64,000 nt of DNA from Vibrio sp. LaRot3. Lineage in GTDB: Bacteria > Pseudomonadota > Gammaproteobacteria > Enterobacterales > Vibrionaceae. Of the stretch, positions 1-8,343 are shown one piece after another (the stretch's first letter is position 1; each line of letters opens with the position of its first letter). A model generated the notes under the pieces. That model did not search any database. It was not told where the DNA came from and was given only the letters and a program-made list of their open reading frames with translations. The position numbers were made by a program, and so were the translations under genes. The stretch is from NCBI RefSeq assembly GCF_027587025.1, contig NZ_JAPPTI010000003.1, forward strand, positions 248,001-312,000, read 5' to 3'.

Positions 1-1188
1 ACGCCAATCGTAACGTTTATGAACAAACTTGACCGTGACGTTCGTGATCCAATGGAAGTAATGGATGAAGTTGAAAGCGAACTGGGCATGTCTTGCGCGC
101 CAATCACATGGCCTATCGGCTGTGGTAAAGAATTTAAAGGTGTGTACCACATTCACCGCGATGAGACGATTCTGTACGAATCAGGCCACGGCCATGAGAT
201 TCAAGAAGTTCGCATCATTAAAGGTCTAGACAACCCAGAGCTTGATGAAAAAGTGGGTGCAGATCTGGCTGAAAGCGTGCGTGAAGAGCTAGAGCTAGTG
301 ATCGGTGCTTGTCCAGAGTTTGATCACGAACTTTTCCTAGCCGGTGAACTAACGCCAGTTTACTTCGGTACAGCACTAGGTAACTTTGGTGTTGACCATA
401 TGCTTGATGGCTTAACAGAGTGGGCGCCAGCGCCACAAACTCGTAAAGCGGTTGAGCGTGATGTCGAAGCAAACGAAGAAGAGTTTTCGGGCTTCGTTTT
501 CAAAATCCAAGCGAACATGGATCCAAAGCACCGCGACCGTATTGCTTTCATGCGTATCGTATCAGGTACATACAGCCAAGGTATGAAGATGAACCACGTT
601 CGTACAGGTAAAAAAGTGAGTATATCTGACGCAGTTACCTTTATGGCGGGTGATCGTGCGCGTGCCGAAAAAGCATACGCAGGTGACATCATTGGTCTTC
701 ATAACCACGGTACAATTCAGATTGGTGATACTTTCACTCAAGGTGAAAACCTTAAGTTCTCAGGTATTCCAAACTTTGCGCCAGAACTGTTCCGTCGTAT
801 TCGCCTAAAAGATCCTCTAAAGCAGAAACAGCTACTAAAAGGCTTAGTTCAGCTTTCAGAAGAAGGTGCCGTACAGGTATTCCGTCCGCTACAAAACAAC
901 GACCTAATCGTAGGTGCAGTAGGTGTGCTTCAGTTTGATGTGGTTGTTGCTCGCTTGAAAGCAGAATACAACGTAGAAGCCATCTACGAAGGTGTAAACG
1001 TGGCGACAGCGCGTTGGGTAGAGTGTGGTGATGCGAAGAAACTGGACGAGTTCCAACGTAAGAACCAGTCAAACCTAGCACTAGATGGTGGCGATAACCT
1101 AACGTACATTGCACCAACTATGGTTAATTTGAACTTAGCATCGGAGCGATTCCCAGACGTAGAGTTCCGCGCGACTCGCGAACACTAA
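1..1188 (+). CDS. prfC: Peptide chain release factor 3 (3' part)
   Basis: RF3 is the GTPase that recycles RF1/RF2 from the ribosome after peptide release. The open frame runs in from the left edge, so the true start and the P-loop lie outside. The first visible residues include the G4 guanine-specificity motif NKLD, followed by the translation-factor beta-barrel domain and the RF3 C-terminal domain, ending EFRATREH. About 395 of the usual ~530 residues are present. The ATG at 19 is internal, not a start. A bidirectional terminator lies 250 bases downstream, behind a palindromic repeat. Identification is firm from overall similarity to RF3; only the N-terminal third is missing. Confidence 0.95.
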   Translation, partial: TPIVTFMNKLDRDVRDPMEVMDEVESELGMSCAPITWPIGCGKEFKGVYHIHRDETILYESGHGHEIQEVRIIKGLDNPELDEKVGADLAESVREELELVIGACPEFDHELFLAGELTPVYFGTALGNFGVDHMLDGLTEWAPAPQTRKAVERDVEANEEEFSGFVFKIQANMDPKHRDRIAFMRIVSGTYSQGMKMNHVRTGKKVSISDAVTFMAGDRARAEKAYAGDIIGLHNHGTIQIGDTFTQGENLKFSGIPNFAPELFRRIRLKDPLKQKQLLKGLVQLSEEGAVQVFRPLQNNDLIVGAVGVLQFDVVVARLKAEYNVEAIYEGVNVATARWVECGDAKKLDEFQRKNQSNLALDGGDNLTYIAPTMVNLNLASERFPDVEFRATREH

Positions 1189-1193
1189 TCTTC

Positions 1194-1304
1194 GTTGTAT
1201 TTGGTGTGATAACTGTGTTGACTTCGTTAACTCACACCAATCACATAGGTAAACTATGTTCATGGCGATGAGTTATCTCGTCGCCTTGTTCTGACACCAA
1301 CTAC
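1194..1304. repeat. Large imperfect palindromic intergenic repeat, copy 1
   Basis: Directly after prfC, two arms of about 31-34 bases (1201-1234 and 1270-1300) are imperfect reverse complements, both reading ttggtgt...taactca outward-in. The centre holds acatag/ctatgt (1243-1259). A related element follows secA at 53250-53333 and shares the core gataactgtgttg and ccttgttct. The placement just after stop codons and the dyad symmetry suggest a dispersed Vibrio palindromic repeat. The family assignment is inference. Confidence 0.6.
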
Positions 1305-1430
1305 TTAGAAGATGTACTGGTAGTGATTTCCCAAGGCTGAGTTTACTTATCGCCTTGTTCTTACGCCAAATGCTTTGAAGAAATCTTTCAGTGTTCAATG
1401 CGAGCTTGGTCATCGCTTTGTTTTAGAGCT
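1270..1430 (+). repeat. Three degenerate copies of the 3' arm of the palindromic repeat
   Basis: Similar 28-31 base segments start at 1270, 1339 and 1402. Each begins gag and carries tcgccttgtt or tcgctttgtt in the same relative place. The first two also end in caccaa or cgccaa. The spacing is about 63-69 bases. This looks like decay or partial duplication of the palindromic element. Apart from this and the terminator at 1445, the 320-base prfC-srmB gap shows nothing gene-like. Confidence 0.45.
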
Positions 1431-1444
1431 GAAATGATAGATAC

Positions 1445-1479
1445 AAAAATGCCGCTTCATGATTGAAGCGGCATTTTTA
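1445..1479. terminator. Bidirectional terminator between prfC and srmB
   Basis: An inverted repeat (atgccgcttca / tgaagcggcat) is flanked by an A-run and a T-run, so it can terminate both the forward prfC transcript and the reverse srmB transcript. Confidence 0.85.
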
Positions 1480-1508
1480 TTATTAGTGATTTAAGCTTTC
1501 AGTTCGCG

Positions 1509-2747
1509 TTACTTTTTCTTCTTCGCGACTTTCTTTTTGCTTTTAGCCGCAGACTTTTTCTTGTCGTCTTTCTTCTTGTTCTTTTTCTTGAACACTGGCT
1601 TTTTGTGCTTTGGACGCAGTTCTTTAATGAAGCGTTCTTTAATGTCTTCTTTCACGTAACGAGCCACGCGGTCTAGCATTGGCTGATCGTGCGCTTCTAC
1701 TAGAGAAACAGCATTACCTTTTTTACCTGCGCGAGCGGTACGACCAATACGGTGTAGGTAAACATCAGCGCTGCGTGGCATGTCGTAGTTAATTACATGG
1801 CTTACGTCTGGCAAGTCGATACCACGAGCCGCAACGTCAGTCGCCAGTAGAACGTTTACAGTGCCATCACGGAAACGAGAAATCGCATTGTTACGGCGAT
1901 CTTGAGGCATTTCACCTTGAATCCATGCACACGGAATTTGCGCTTTTTCTAGTTCAATGCGAAGCTCAGCTAGGCGCTCACGTGTTTTTAGGAACACGAT
2001 TGAACGTTCAGCTTGTTCCGTCACAATCACTTTTAGTAATGCGAGCTTGTGCTCCATCGTGTCTGCGCGGTGATACCACTGAGCGATCTTCTTACGTTCA
2101 CGACGAGAAGGCTCCGCATCGATCTCTGCTGGTTCTTTAAGAAGATCCGCAGTAAAGCCTTCAACGCCTTTACCTTCTAATGTTGCAGAGAACAATAGCG
2201 TTTGCTTACGCCAGCGACATTCTTGAGATAGGCGGTCGACGGTTGGGCCAAAGCCCATGTCTAGCATTCGGTCTGCTTCATCTAAGATAAGCCATTCAAT
2301 TGCGCGGCAATCAAAACGCTCAGCGTTGATGTACTCCATCAGACGGCCAGGCGTTGCTACGACGATATCTTGAGTGGTCGATAGAATATCTGCGTGTTCT
2401 TGGTACTGAACACCACCAGTGATAGTGAAGATGTTTAGCTTAGTGTGTTTGGCTAACGCGCGCGCTTGATCAGCGACTTGCATGGCAAGTTCGCGAGTTG
2501 GCGTCAAAATAAGTACACGAGCAGGCCCCGGCTTACGACGTGGGAAGTCTTGTAGGTATTGAAGAGCAGGCAATACGAATGCCGCTGTTTTACCTGTACC
2601 CGTTGGCGCAGAGGCTAAAATATCACGACCGTCTAATGCTTGCGGGATCGCTTGTGCTTGCACTTGAGTTGGGCGTTCATAACCCATTTCTTCAATGGCA
2701 ATGAGCAGGTTTGGATCTAAATCGAGTTCTGCAAAATTTTTGATCAC
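1509..2747 (-). CDS. srmB: ATP-dependent RNA helicase SrmB
   Basis: DEAD-box RNA helicase which in E. coli assists early 50S subunit assembly. Visible motifs are the Q motif near residues 25-30, Walker A APTGTGKT (47-54), PTREL, DEAD (156-159), SAT (187-189) and the HRIGRTARAG box. A tail of about 35 residues is nearly all lysine with some serine and alanine, a common RNA-binding extension. The 412-residue length and the neighbour trmN6 match SrmB in related genomes (E. coli also has yfiC next to srmB). It converges with prfC on a shared terminator. Another DEAD-box paralogue such as RhlE is less likely given the neighbour. Confidence 0.9.
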   Translation of the reverse strand: MIKNFAELDLDPNLLIAIEEMGYERPTQVQAQAIPQALDGRDILASAPTGTGKTAAFVLPALQYLQDFPRRKPGPARVLILTPTRELAMQVADQARALAKHTKLNIFTITGGVQYQEHADILSTTQDIVVATPGRLMEYINAERFDCRAIEWLILDEADRMLDMGFGPTVDRLSQECRWRKQTLLFSATLEGKGVEGFTADLLKEPAEIDAEPSRRERKKIAQWYHRADTMEHKLALLKVIVTEQAERSIVFLKTRERLAELRIELEKAQIPCAWIQGEMPQDRRNNAISRFRDGTVNVLLATDVAARGIDLPDVSHVINYDMPRSADVYLHRIGRTARAGKKGNAVSLVEAHDQPMLDRVARYVKEDIKERFIKELRPKHKKPVFKKKNKKKDDKKKSAAKSKKKVAKKKK

Positions 2748-2859
2748 AGTAGAGTCTCCACAAGCCGTTTTGGCGTGATTCCTAAGGATGAAAAGTTAGG
2801 ACGTAAAAATAAGGCTGCATAGTATAGTGCGTAAGGTGATTAGGATCACACCTTATTTG

Positions 2860-3582
2860 CTACATCTTCAAATAAAAATCTTTAGTTAAGGCAATAAAGT
2901 CCTCAGTGTAACCCAACTTGTTGCGAATGGTTAACTGCTGCTGACGGGTTGTAGTGCTGTGAGTTAAGGCCAATTCGATCAGAAGTCGATTGACGGGTTT
3001 AGTCTCAGTAGGGCTAATTTCACAGCGTCTATTAAGAGCAAAGCCCATCTCTAGCGCTAGGCGAATAAATTCTTCTCCCTCTGTTATCGGCAAAACAAAG
3101 CTAGCATTACCGCTTTCTGAAAGCAGTGACTTACACTTCTTCAATAGATCAATATGGCTCAGGCTGTCGGTATGCCTTGCTGTTGCTCTTTGTTGGTTAT
3201 TCGCTTGTTCACCGCTGTTGAAGTAGGGCGGGTTACAAATAATGGCGTCAAACGGATGTTCAAACGGATGACTGAGTAAGTTGCAGTGCGTGACATTTAG
3301 ACGTGCTAACCAAGGACTGTTGCTGAAGTTCAAGTTTGCGGTGTTCGCCGCTTCCAAGTCGATATCAATCGCTTTTATTTGAGCATGGGGATTTCTTTGT
3401 GCACACATTAGTGCCAACAATCCAGTGCCTGTGCCGATATCGAGGATTGAGTGGGCTTGTTGAATGTTTGACCAAGCACCTAAAAGTACCCCGTCGGTGC
3501 TGACTGGCATGCCGCATTGTCCGCCATCAATCTCGAACTGTTTGAATCTAAAGCCTTTTGTTTTACGAATTTCTTTGCTCAT
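2860..3582 (-). CDS. trmN6: tRNA1(Val) (adenine(37)-N6)-methyltransferase
   Basis: YfiC/TrmN6 family. It transfers a methyl group from SAM to N6 of A37 in tRNA1(Val). The Rossmann-fold SAM motif DIGTGTG is at 48-54, and the amino-methyltransferase signature NPPY is at 117-120, which fits base N6 methylation. The length of 240 residues is normal for the family. It is read away from brnQ and is followed on the same strand by srmB about 110 bases on, so the two may be co-transcribed. Confidence 0.88.
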   Translation of the reverse strand: MSKEIRKTKGFRFKQFEIDGGQCGMPVSTDGVLLGAWSNIQQAHSILDIGTGTGLLALMCAQRNPHAQIKAIDIDLEAANTANLNFSNSPWLARLNVTHCNLLSHPFEHPFDAIICNPPYFNSGEQANNQQRATARHTDSLSHIDLLKKCKSLLSESGNASFVLPITEGEEFIRLALEMGFALNRRCEISPTETKPVNRLLIELALTHSTTTRQQQLTIRNKLGYTEDFIALTKDFYLKM

Positions 3583-3889
3583 TAATTGTTCTGAAAATAA
3601 ATTGATATAAAGTGATATTTACTGTTGTGGATCTAATGTATAGATATATGTTCTATTTATATAATGTTTTGTTGTGAAATTGTTTAGTGTAAAACACTGG
3701 TATAAATTTCTCACGTAGTGATAATCACTGCTTTTTGCTCTAATGTGTAAATTTATATGGTGTTTTTTGCTTTAGTGTTGCGGATAGTTGTGTATTTAGT
3801 CATTATTCTTTTCTAAATTATATAGCTCAGAGGGCATTTTTGCTCATCTAGGCAGACACAACATCTATCATTAAAGTAAAGGTTAATCT
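3583..3889. other. Divergent intergenic region trmN6 / brnQ
   Basis: 307 AT-rich bases with no ORF worth calling. It must hold both divergent promoters. The visible structure is two 13-bp perfect dyads (listed separately). Candidate -10 hexamers are too numerous in this AT-rich stretch to choose one. Confidence 0.6.
3686..3729. promoter_or_regulatory. Two similar 13-bp palindromes, candidate operator pair
   Basis: agtgtaaaacact (3686-3698) and agtgataatcact (3717-3729) are both perfect 5-6 bp-arm dyads of the form AGTG-N5-CACT. Their centres are 31 bp apart, about three helical turns, which would place two dimers on the same face. They sit about 160-200 bases before brnQ. The protein that binds is unknown. 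Confidence 0.4.
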
Positions 3890-5203
3890 GTGAATCAGAC
3901 GTTAAAAATAACAGATATTCTTGCGTTGGGCTTTATGCTTTTCGCGTTCTTTTTGGGTGCAGGCAACATCATTTTCCCACCGCCAGCAGGTCTACTTGCC
4001 GGTGAAAATGTACTTTCTGCGATGACAGGTTTCTTATTAACAGCGGTAGGTCTTCCTCTAATTACCATCGTTGCTATTGCTGTTGCGGGTGGCTCTTGGG
4101 AAAAACTGACTCAAGATATCCCGGCTAAAGCAGCAGTCTTGATGACTGTGCTTATTTTTATCATTATCGGCCCTGCTTTTGCTGCGCCTCGTACTGGCCT
4201 TGTGGCATACGAAATGGCAGTAATGCCTTTCTTTGCTGACGTTCAGCAAATGCATTTGACCATCTTCTCTATCATTTTCTTTGCAGTCGCGATGTCGTTC
4301 TCGTGGTCTCAAGGTAAGCTGATTGATGTGATTGGTAAGGTACTAACGCCAGTACTATTTATCGGTTTAGTGATCTTGGCTACAGCGGTATTTTTGAACC
4401 CTCAAGGTGAAATTGTGGCAGCTCAAGGTGAATACTTATCTCACCCGCTACAAAAAGGTTTCCTAGATGGTTACAACACCATGGATACCTTTGGTGCGCT
4501 GATGTTTGGTACTTTGATTGTTGAAGCAATCCGCAATAAAGGCATTACTGAGCAACGTGCGACGGCTAAATACCTGATCTTTGCTGCTCTGATCGCTGCT
4601 GCGGGTCTAGCGTTCGTTTACATCTCGTTATTCTATCTAGGTGCGACAAGTTCAGCGATTGCGGCTGGTGTTGAAAGCGGTGGTGCAATTCTAAGTCTAT
4701 ACGTTCAAGCGCTATTTGGTCCTTACGGTCAAATCGTACTGTCAGTGATTGTATTGCTTGCATGTTTAACAACGGCAATTGGTCTAATTTCAGCGTGTTC
4801 TGACTACTTTAGTTCACTAACGCCTATTTCTTACAAAAAATGGGTATTAATCAACGGCGTAGCATGTGCTGTTGTCGCTAACGTTGGTCTATCTCAGCTA
4901 ATCACGCTATCTATCCCAGTTCTATTCGCACTTTACCCAGTAGCGATTGCACTGATTGCATTGACGTTCATCCGTCATAAGCTGCCAAACCCTCGTGTGG
5001 CTTACCCTGTAGTGATGTTAGTAGCGTTGTTATTTGCTCTGATTGATGCGGCTAAATTCATTGGTGCTGACGTTTCTGCTCTGGATATGTTGCCATTATT
5101 TGATGTAGGTATGGCTTGGTTGCTACCAACAGTAGCTGCAATGATTTGTGCCTTTTTCATTAGTAAGTCAAATGAAGTGAATCTAGAGCGTAAAACTGCA
5201 TAA
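3890..5203 (+). CDS. brnQ: Branched-chain amino acid carrier BrnQ
   Basis: Sodium- or proton-coupled inner-membrane symporter for leucine, isoleucine and valine (LIVCS family). The 437-residue protein is almost entirely hydrophobic, with about 12 membrane segments. Near the N-terminus it carries the family segment FFLGAGNIIFPP (about residues 20-31). The start is supported by an upstream aaaggt ribosome site. It is monocistronic: a strong terminator follows at once, and the next gene is prfB. The paired dyads upstream may regulate it. The exact amino acid specificity is inferred from the family. Confidence 0.92.
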   Translation: MNQTLKITDILALGFMLFAFFLGAGNIIFPPPAGLLAGENVLSAMTGFLLTAVGLPLITIVAIAVAGGSWEKLTQDIPAKAAVLMTVLIFIIIGPAFAAPRTGLVAYEMAVMPFFADVQQMHLTIFSIIFFAVAMSFSWSQGKLIDVIGKVLTPVLFIGLVILATAVFLNPQGEIVAAQGEYLSHPLQKGFLDGYNTMDTFGALMFGTLIVEAIRNKGITEQRATAKYLIFAALIAAAGLAFVYISLFYLGATSSAIAAGVESGGAILSLYVQALFGPYGQIVLSVIVLLACLTTAIGLISACSDYFSSLTPISYKKWVLINGVACAVVANVGLSQLITLSIPVLFALYPVAIALIALTFIRHKLPNPRVAYPVVMLVALLFALIDAAKFIGADVSALDMLPLFDVGMAWLLPTVAAMICAFFISKSNEVNLERKTA

Positions 5204-5226
5204 ATTCATCATCGAATAAGAATAAT

Positions 5227-5264
5227 AATCCCCCGTCACGTCAAGCGTGGCGGGGGATTTTTTA
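5227..5264 (+). terminator. brnQ terminator
   Basis: Long GC-rich hairpin (atcccccgtcacg / cgtggcgggggat) followed by a T-run, just after the brnQ stop. Confidence 0.9.
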
Positions 5265-5363
5265 TTTTTGTTTATCGAATGCCTAATAAAAAATTCCTGT
5301 ATCTTCATCACAGTTTTCAGTACAATTCCTCGGTTAAATTCTACTCATAGATATTGAGCAACC

Positions 5364-6462
5364 ATGTTTGAAATCAATCCTATTAAAAACCGTCTGCAGG
5401 ATGTGTCTGAGCGCACAAGTATCCTGAGGGGGTATCTTTGACTATGACGCCAAGAAAGAGCGTCTAGAAGAGGTCAATGCAGAACTAGAACAACCGGATG
5501 TATGGAATGAGCCTGAGCGTGCACAAGCACTAGGTAAAGAGCGTGCATCACTAGAAGCGGTTGTTGAAACGATCGATCAACTTGAACAGGGTGTGGAAGA
5601 CGTAGATGGTCTTTTAGAGCTGGCTGTTGAAGAAGAAGATCAAGAAACTTTTGATGAAATCGAGCCAGAGCTGGCTGAGCTTGAAGCAAAACTTGAGAAA
5701 CTAGAGTTCCGTCGTATGTTCTCTGGTGATCACGATGCTTCAGATTGTTACATCGACTTGCAATCAGGTTCCGGTGGTACAGAAGCTCAAGACTGGACTT
5801 CAATGCTGCTACGTATGTACCTACGTTGGGCTGAAGCGAAAGGTTTCAAAACTGAAGTTATTGAAGTATCAGAGGGCGAAGTTGCTGGCCTAAAAGGCGC
5901 AACTGTGAAGATCTCTGGTGAGTACGCTTACGGCTGGCTTCGCACAGAAACGGGCGTTCACCGCTTGGTTCGTAAGTCACCATTTGACTCAAGCGGCCGT
6001 CGTCATACTTCATTTGCGTCTGCATTTATCTACCCAGAGATTGATGACAACATCGAAATCGATATCAATCCATCTGATCTGCGTATCGACGTATACCGTG
6101 CATCAGGTGCTGGTGGTCAGCACGTTAACACCACTGAGTCTGCGGTACGTATTACCCACGTACCAACCAACACAGTAGTGCAATGTCAGAATGACCGTTC
6201 TCAGCATAAGAACAAAGACCAAGCGATGAAGCAGTTACGTGCGAAATTGTTTGAGTTAGAGATTCAAAAACAGAATGCTGAGAAGCAAGCGAACGAAGAT
6301 GCGAAATCGGACATCGGCTGGGGTAGCCAAATCCGCTCTTACGTATTGGATGATTCGCGCATTAAAGATTTACGCACCGGCGTTGAAAACCGTAATACTC
6401 AAGCGGTTCTTGACGGCGACTTAGACAAATTTATTGAAGCTAGCCTAAAATCAGGCCTGTAA
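5364..6462 (+). CDS. prfB: Peptide chain release factor 2, programmed +1 frameshift
   Basis: RF2 recognises UAA and UGA stops and triggers peptide release. Translation starts at ATG 5364 and meets an in-frame TGA at codon 26 (5439-5441). Skipping T5439 after CTT and reading GAC restores a frame that is open to 6462 and gives 365 residues, the normal RF2 length. The stop-codon tripeptide SPF falls at 205-207 and the catalytic GGQ at 250-252, as in E. coli. Residue 246 is Ala, not the Thr of E. coli K-12. lysS follows after 34 bases, the usual prfB-lysS operon. Frameshifting gives autoregulation by RF2 level. Confidence 0.96.
5426..5442 (+). promoter_or_regulatory. prfB programmed frameshift site
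   Basis: An internal Shine-Dalgarno-like agggggt sits three bases before the slippery cttTGAc, so CUU in the P site slips +1 over the in-frame UGA. The arrangement is identical in kind to the E. coli RF2 shift site. Confidence 0.96.
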
Positions 6463-6496
6463 GCTTTTCACCGACCAACGACAGGATACATCGAAA

Positions 6497-8014
6497 ATGA
6501 CTGATGCTGTTCAAAACGAAAATCTACAAGAAGAAAACAAGCTGATTGCTGAGCGCCGCGCGAAATTGGATGAGATCCGAAAGAGCTGCAAAGCAAATGG
6601 CCACCCAAACGACTTCCGTCGTGATGCACTAGCGGGCGACCTAGAGAAAGAGTTCGGTGAGAAGACGAAGGAAGAGCTAGAAGAGCTTAACCATGTAGTG
6701 GCAATTGCTGGTCGTATTATGGCTAAGCGTGGTCCATTCCTTGTTATCCAAGAGACTTCTGGCCGCATTCAGGCTTATGCTGCAAAAGACGTACAGAAAG
6801 AGCTTAAAGAGAAATACCAAGGTCTTGATATCGGTGACATCATCGGTGTTAAAGGTGCGCTGCACAAATCTGGTAAAGGCGACCTATACGTAAACATGGA
6901 AGAGTACGAGTTGCTAACTAAAGCACTTCGTCCACTACCAGAGAAGTTCCACGGTCTAACTGACCAAGAGATGCGTTACCGTCAACGTTACGTAGATCTT
7001 ATCGTGAACGAAGACTCTCGTACGGCATTTAAGATTCGCTCTAAGCTGATCTCTGCGATTCGTCGTTACATGGAATCTAAATCGTTCATGGAAGTTGAAA
7101 CACCAATGATGCAAGTGATTCCTGGTGGTGCTTCTGCGCGTCCATTCATCACTCACCATAACGCACTAGATCAACAAATGTTCTTACGTATTGCTCCGGA
7201 GCTTTACCTAAAACGCCTTGTTGTTGGTGGTTTTGATCGCGTATTCGAAATTAACCGTAACTTCCGTAACGAAGGTCTTTCTCCTCGTCACAACCCAGAA
7301 TTCACAATGATTGAATTCTACATGGCGTACGCAGACTACAAAGATCTGATGGACCTAACAGAAAGCATGCTAAGTTCAGTAGCGCAAGAAGTGCTAGGTG
7401 CGACATCAATGCCTTACGGTGACCAAACGGTTGAGTTTGGTGGTCAATACGCGCGTATGACTATGCTTGAAGCGATCAAACACTACAACCCTGATCACGC
7501 TGATATTCAAGCGCTAACAGAAGAAGGTGTTCAAGATCGTGAGCTAATGGTTTCTATTGCTAAATCACTAGATATCTACGTAGAGAAGTTCTGGACATGT
7601 GGTCAGCTACTTGAAGAGATCTTTGGTGAAACAGCTGAACCTCAGCTAATCCAACCTACATTCATCACTGGCTACCCAGCGGATATCTCTCCACTTGCAC
7701 GTCGTAGCGATGACAACCCATTCTTCACAGACCGCTTTGAGTTCTTCATCGGTGGCCGTGAAGTTGCGAATGGTTTCTCAGAGCTTAACGATGCAGAAGA
7801 CCAAGATGCTCGCTTTAAAGCGCAAGTTGATGCAAAAGATGCAGGTGATGATGAAGCAATGTTCTACGATGCAGACTACATCACTGCACTAGAGCACGGC
7901 CTACCGCCTACAGCTGGCCAAGGTATCGGTATTGATCGCCTAGCGATGCTATTTACCAACACGCACACTATCCGTGACGTGATCCTATTCCCAGCGATGC
8001 GTCCTCAAGCGTAA
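6497..8014 (+). CDS. lysS: Lysyl-tRNA synthetase (class II)
   Basis: Charges tRNA(Lys) with lysine in the cytoplasm. The 505-residue protein has the N-terminal OB-fold anticodon-binding domain (about residues 60-150) and then a class II catalytic core. Motif 2 is seen as [14 protein letters not shown] and motif 3 as the [10 protein letters not shown] segment near the C-terminus. The start lies 34 bases after prfB. A hairpin terminator follows about 30 bases after the stop. It clearly belongs to the bacterial class II family, not the class I LysRS. Confidence 0.96.
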   Translation: MTDAVQNENLQEENKLIAERRAKLDEIRKSCKANGHPNDFRRDALAGDLEKEFGEKTKEELEELNHVVAIAGRIMAKRGPFLVIQETSGRIQAYAAKDVQKELKEKYQGLDIGDIIGVKGALHKSGKGDLYVNMEEYELLTKALRPLPEKFHGLTDQEMRYRQRYVDLIVNEDSRTAFKIRSKLISAIRRYMESKSFMEVETPMMQVIPGGASARPFITHHNALDQQMFLRIAPELYLKRLVVGGFDRVFEINRNFRNEGLSPRHNPEFTMIEFYMAYADYKDLMDLTESMLSSVAQEVLGATSMPYGDQTVEFGGQYARMTMLEAIKHYNPDHADIQALTEEGVQDRELMVSIAKSLDIYVEKFWTCGQLLEEIFGETAEPQLIQPTFITGYPADISPLARRSDDNPFFTDRFEFFIGGREVANGFSELNDAEDQDARFKAQVDAKDAGDDEAMFYDADYITALEHGLPPTAGQGIGIDRLAMLFTNTHTIRDVILFPAMRPQA

Positions 8015-8045
8015 TCGGTACGGAAATAACCTTGAGTTGACTAGC

Positions 8046-8070
8046 AAAACCACCTTCGGGTGGTTTTTTT
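8046..8070 (+). terminator. prfB-lysS terminator
   Basis: aaaaccacc-ttcg-ggtggtttttt: a short stem closed by a UUCG-type loop with a T-tract. Confidence 0.9.
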
Positions 8071-8343
8071 ATACCCAAAATTCTGTCGTTAATGATGCTT
8101 AGTCACAGTTTATTTGCAGCATTTAGCATGACCTGGCAGTGAATGTATGCGGCATTAGTAACCTTTGTTACATGTTTTTTCTGAATAGGAATCGCAGAAC
8201 AATTTGGTGAAAACATAATTTGCGACTATGTCTTAATTTTGAGACAGATTATTATCGTCAGCCCCTTATAGTGTATCAACTTTGTTGATGTGCTCATGGC
8301 GGCACTAATAATTATAAAATGATTAATATAAGGAAGAAGTTCA
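8071..8343 (+). promoter_or_regulatory. vpsR upstream region with two dyads
   Basis: AT-rich DNA without an ORF. It contains a perfect 15-bp palindrome atcaac-ttt-gttgat (8275-8289), about 55 bases before the vpsR start, and an inverted repeat tgtct/agaca (8229-8246). Both are plausible regulator sites. No -35/-10 pair stands out. An aaggaag ribosome site lies at about 8331-8337. Confidence 0.4.

Noticed and set aside
5593..6462. prfB as a short 289-residue gene or pseudogene
   Set aside because: The programmed frameshift at 5439 joins the upstream 25 codons and gives exact RF2 length and motif positions.
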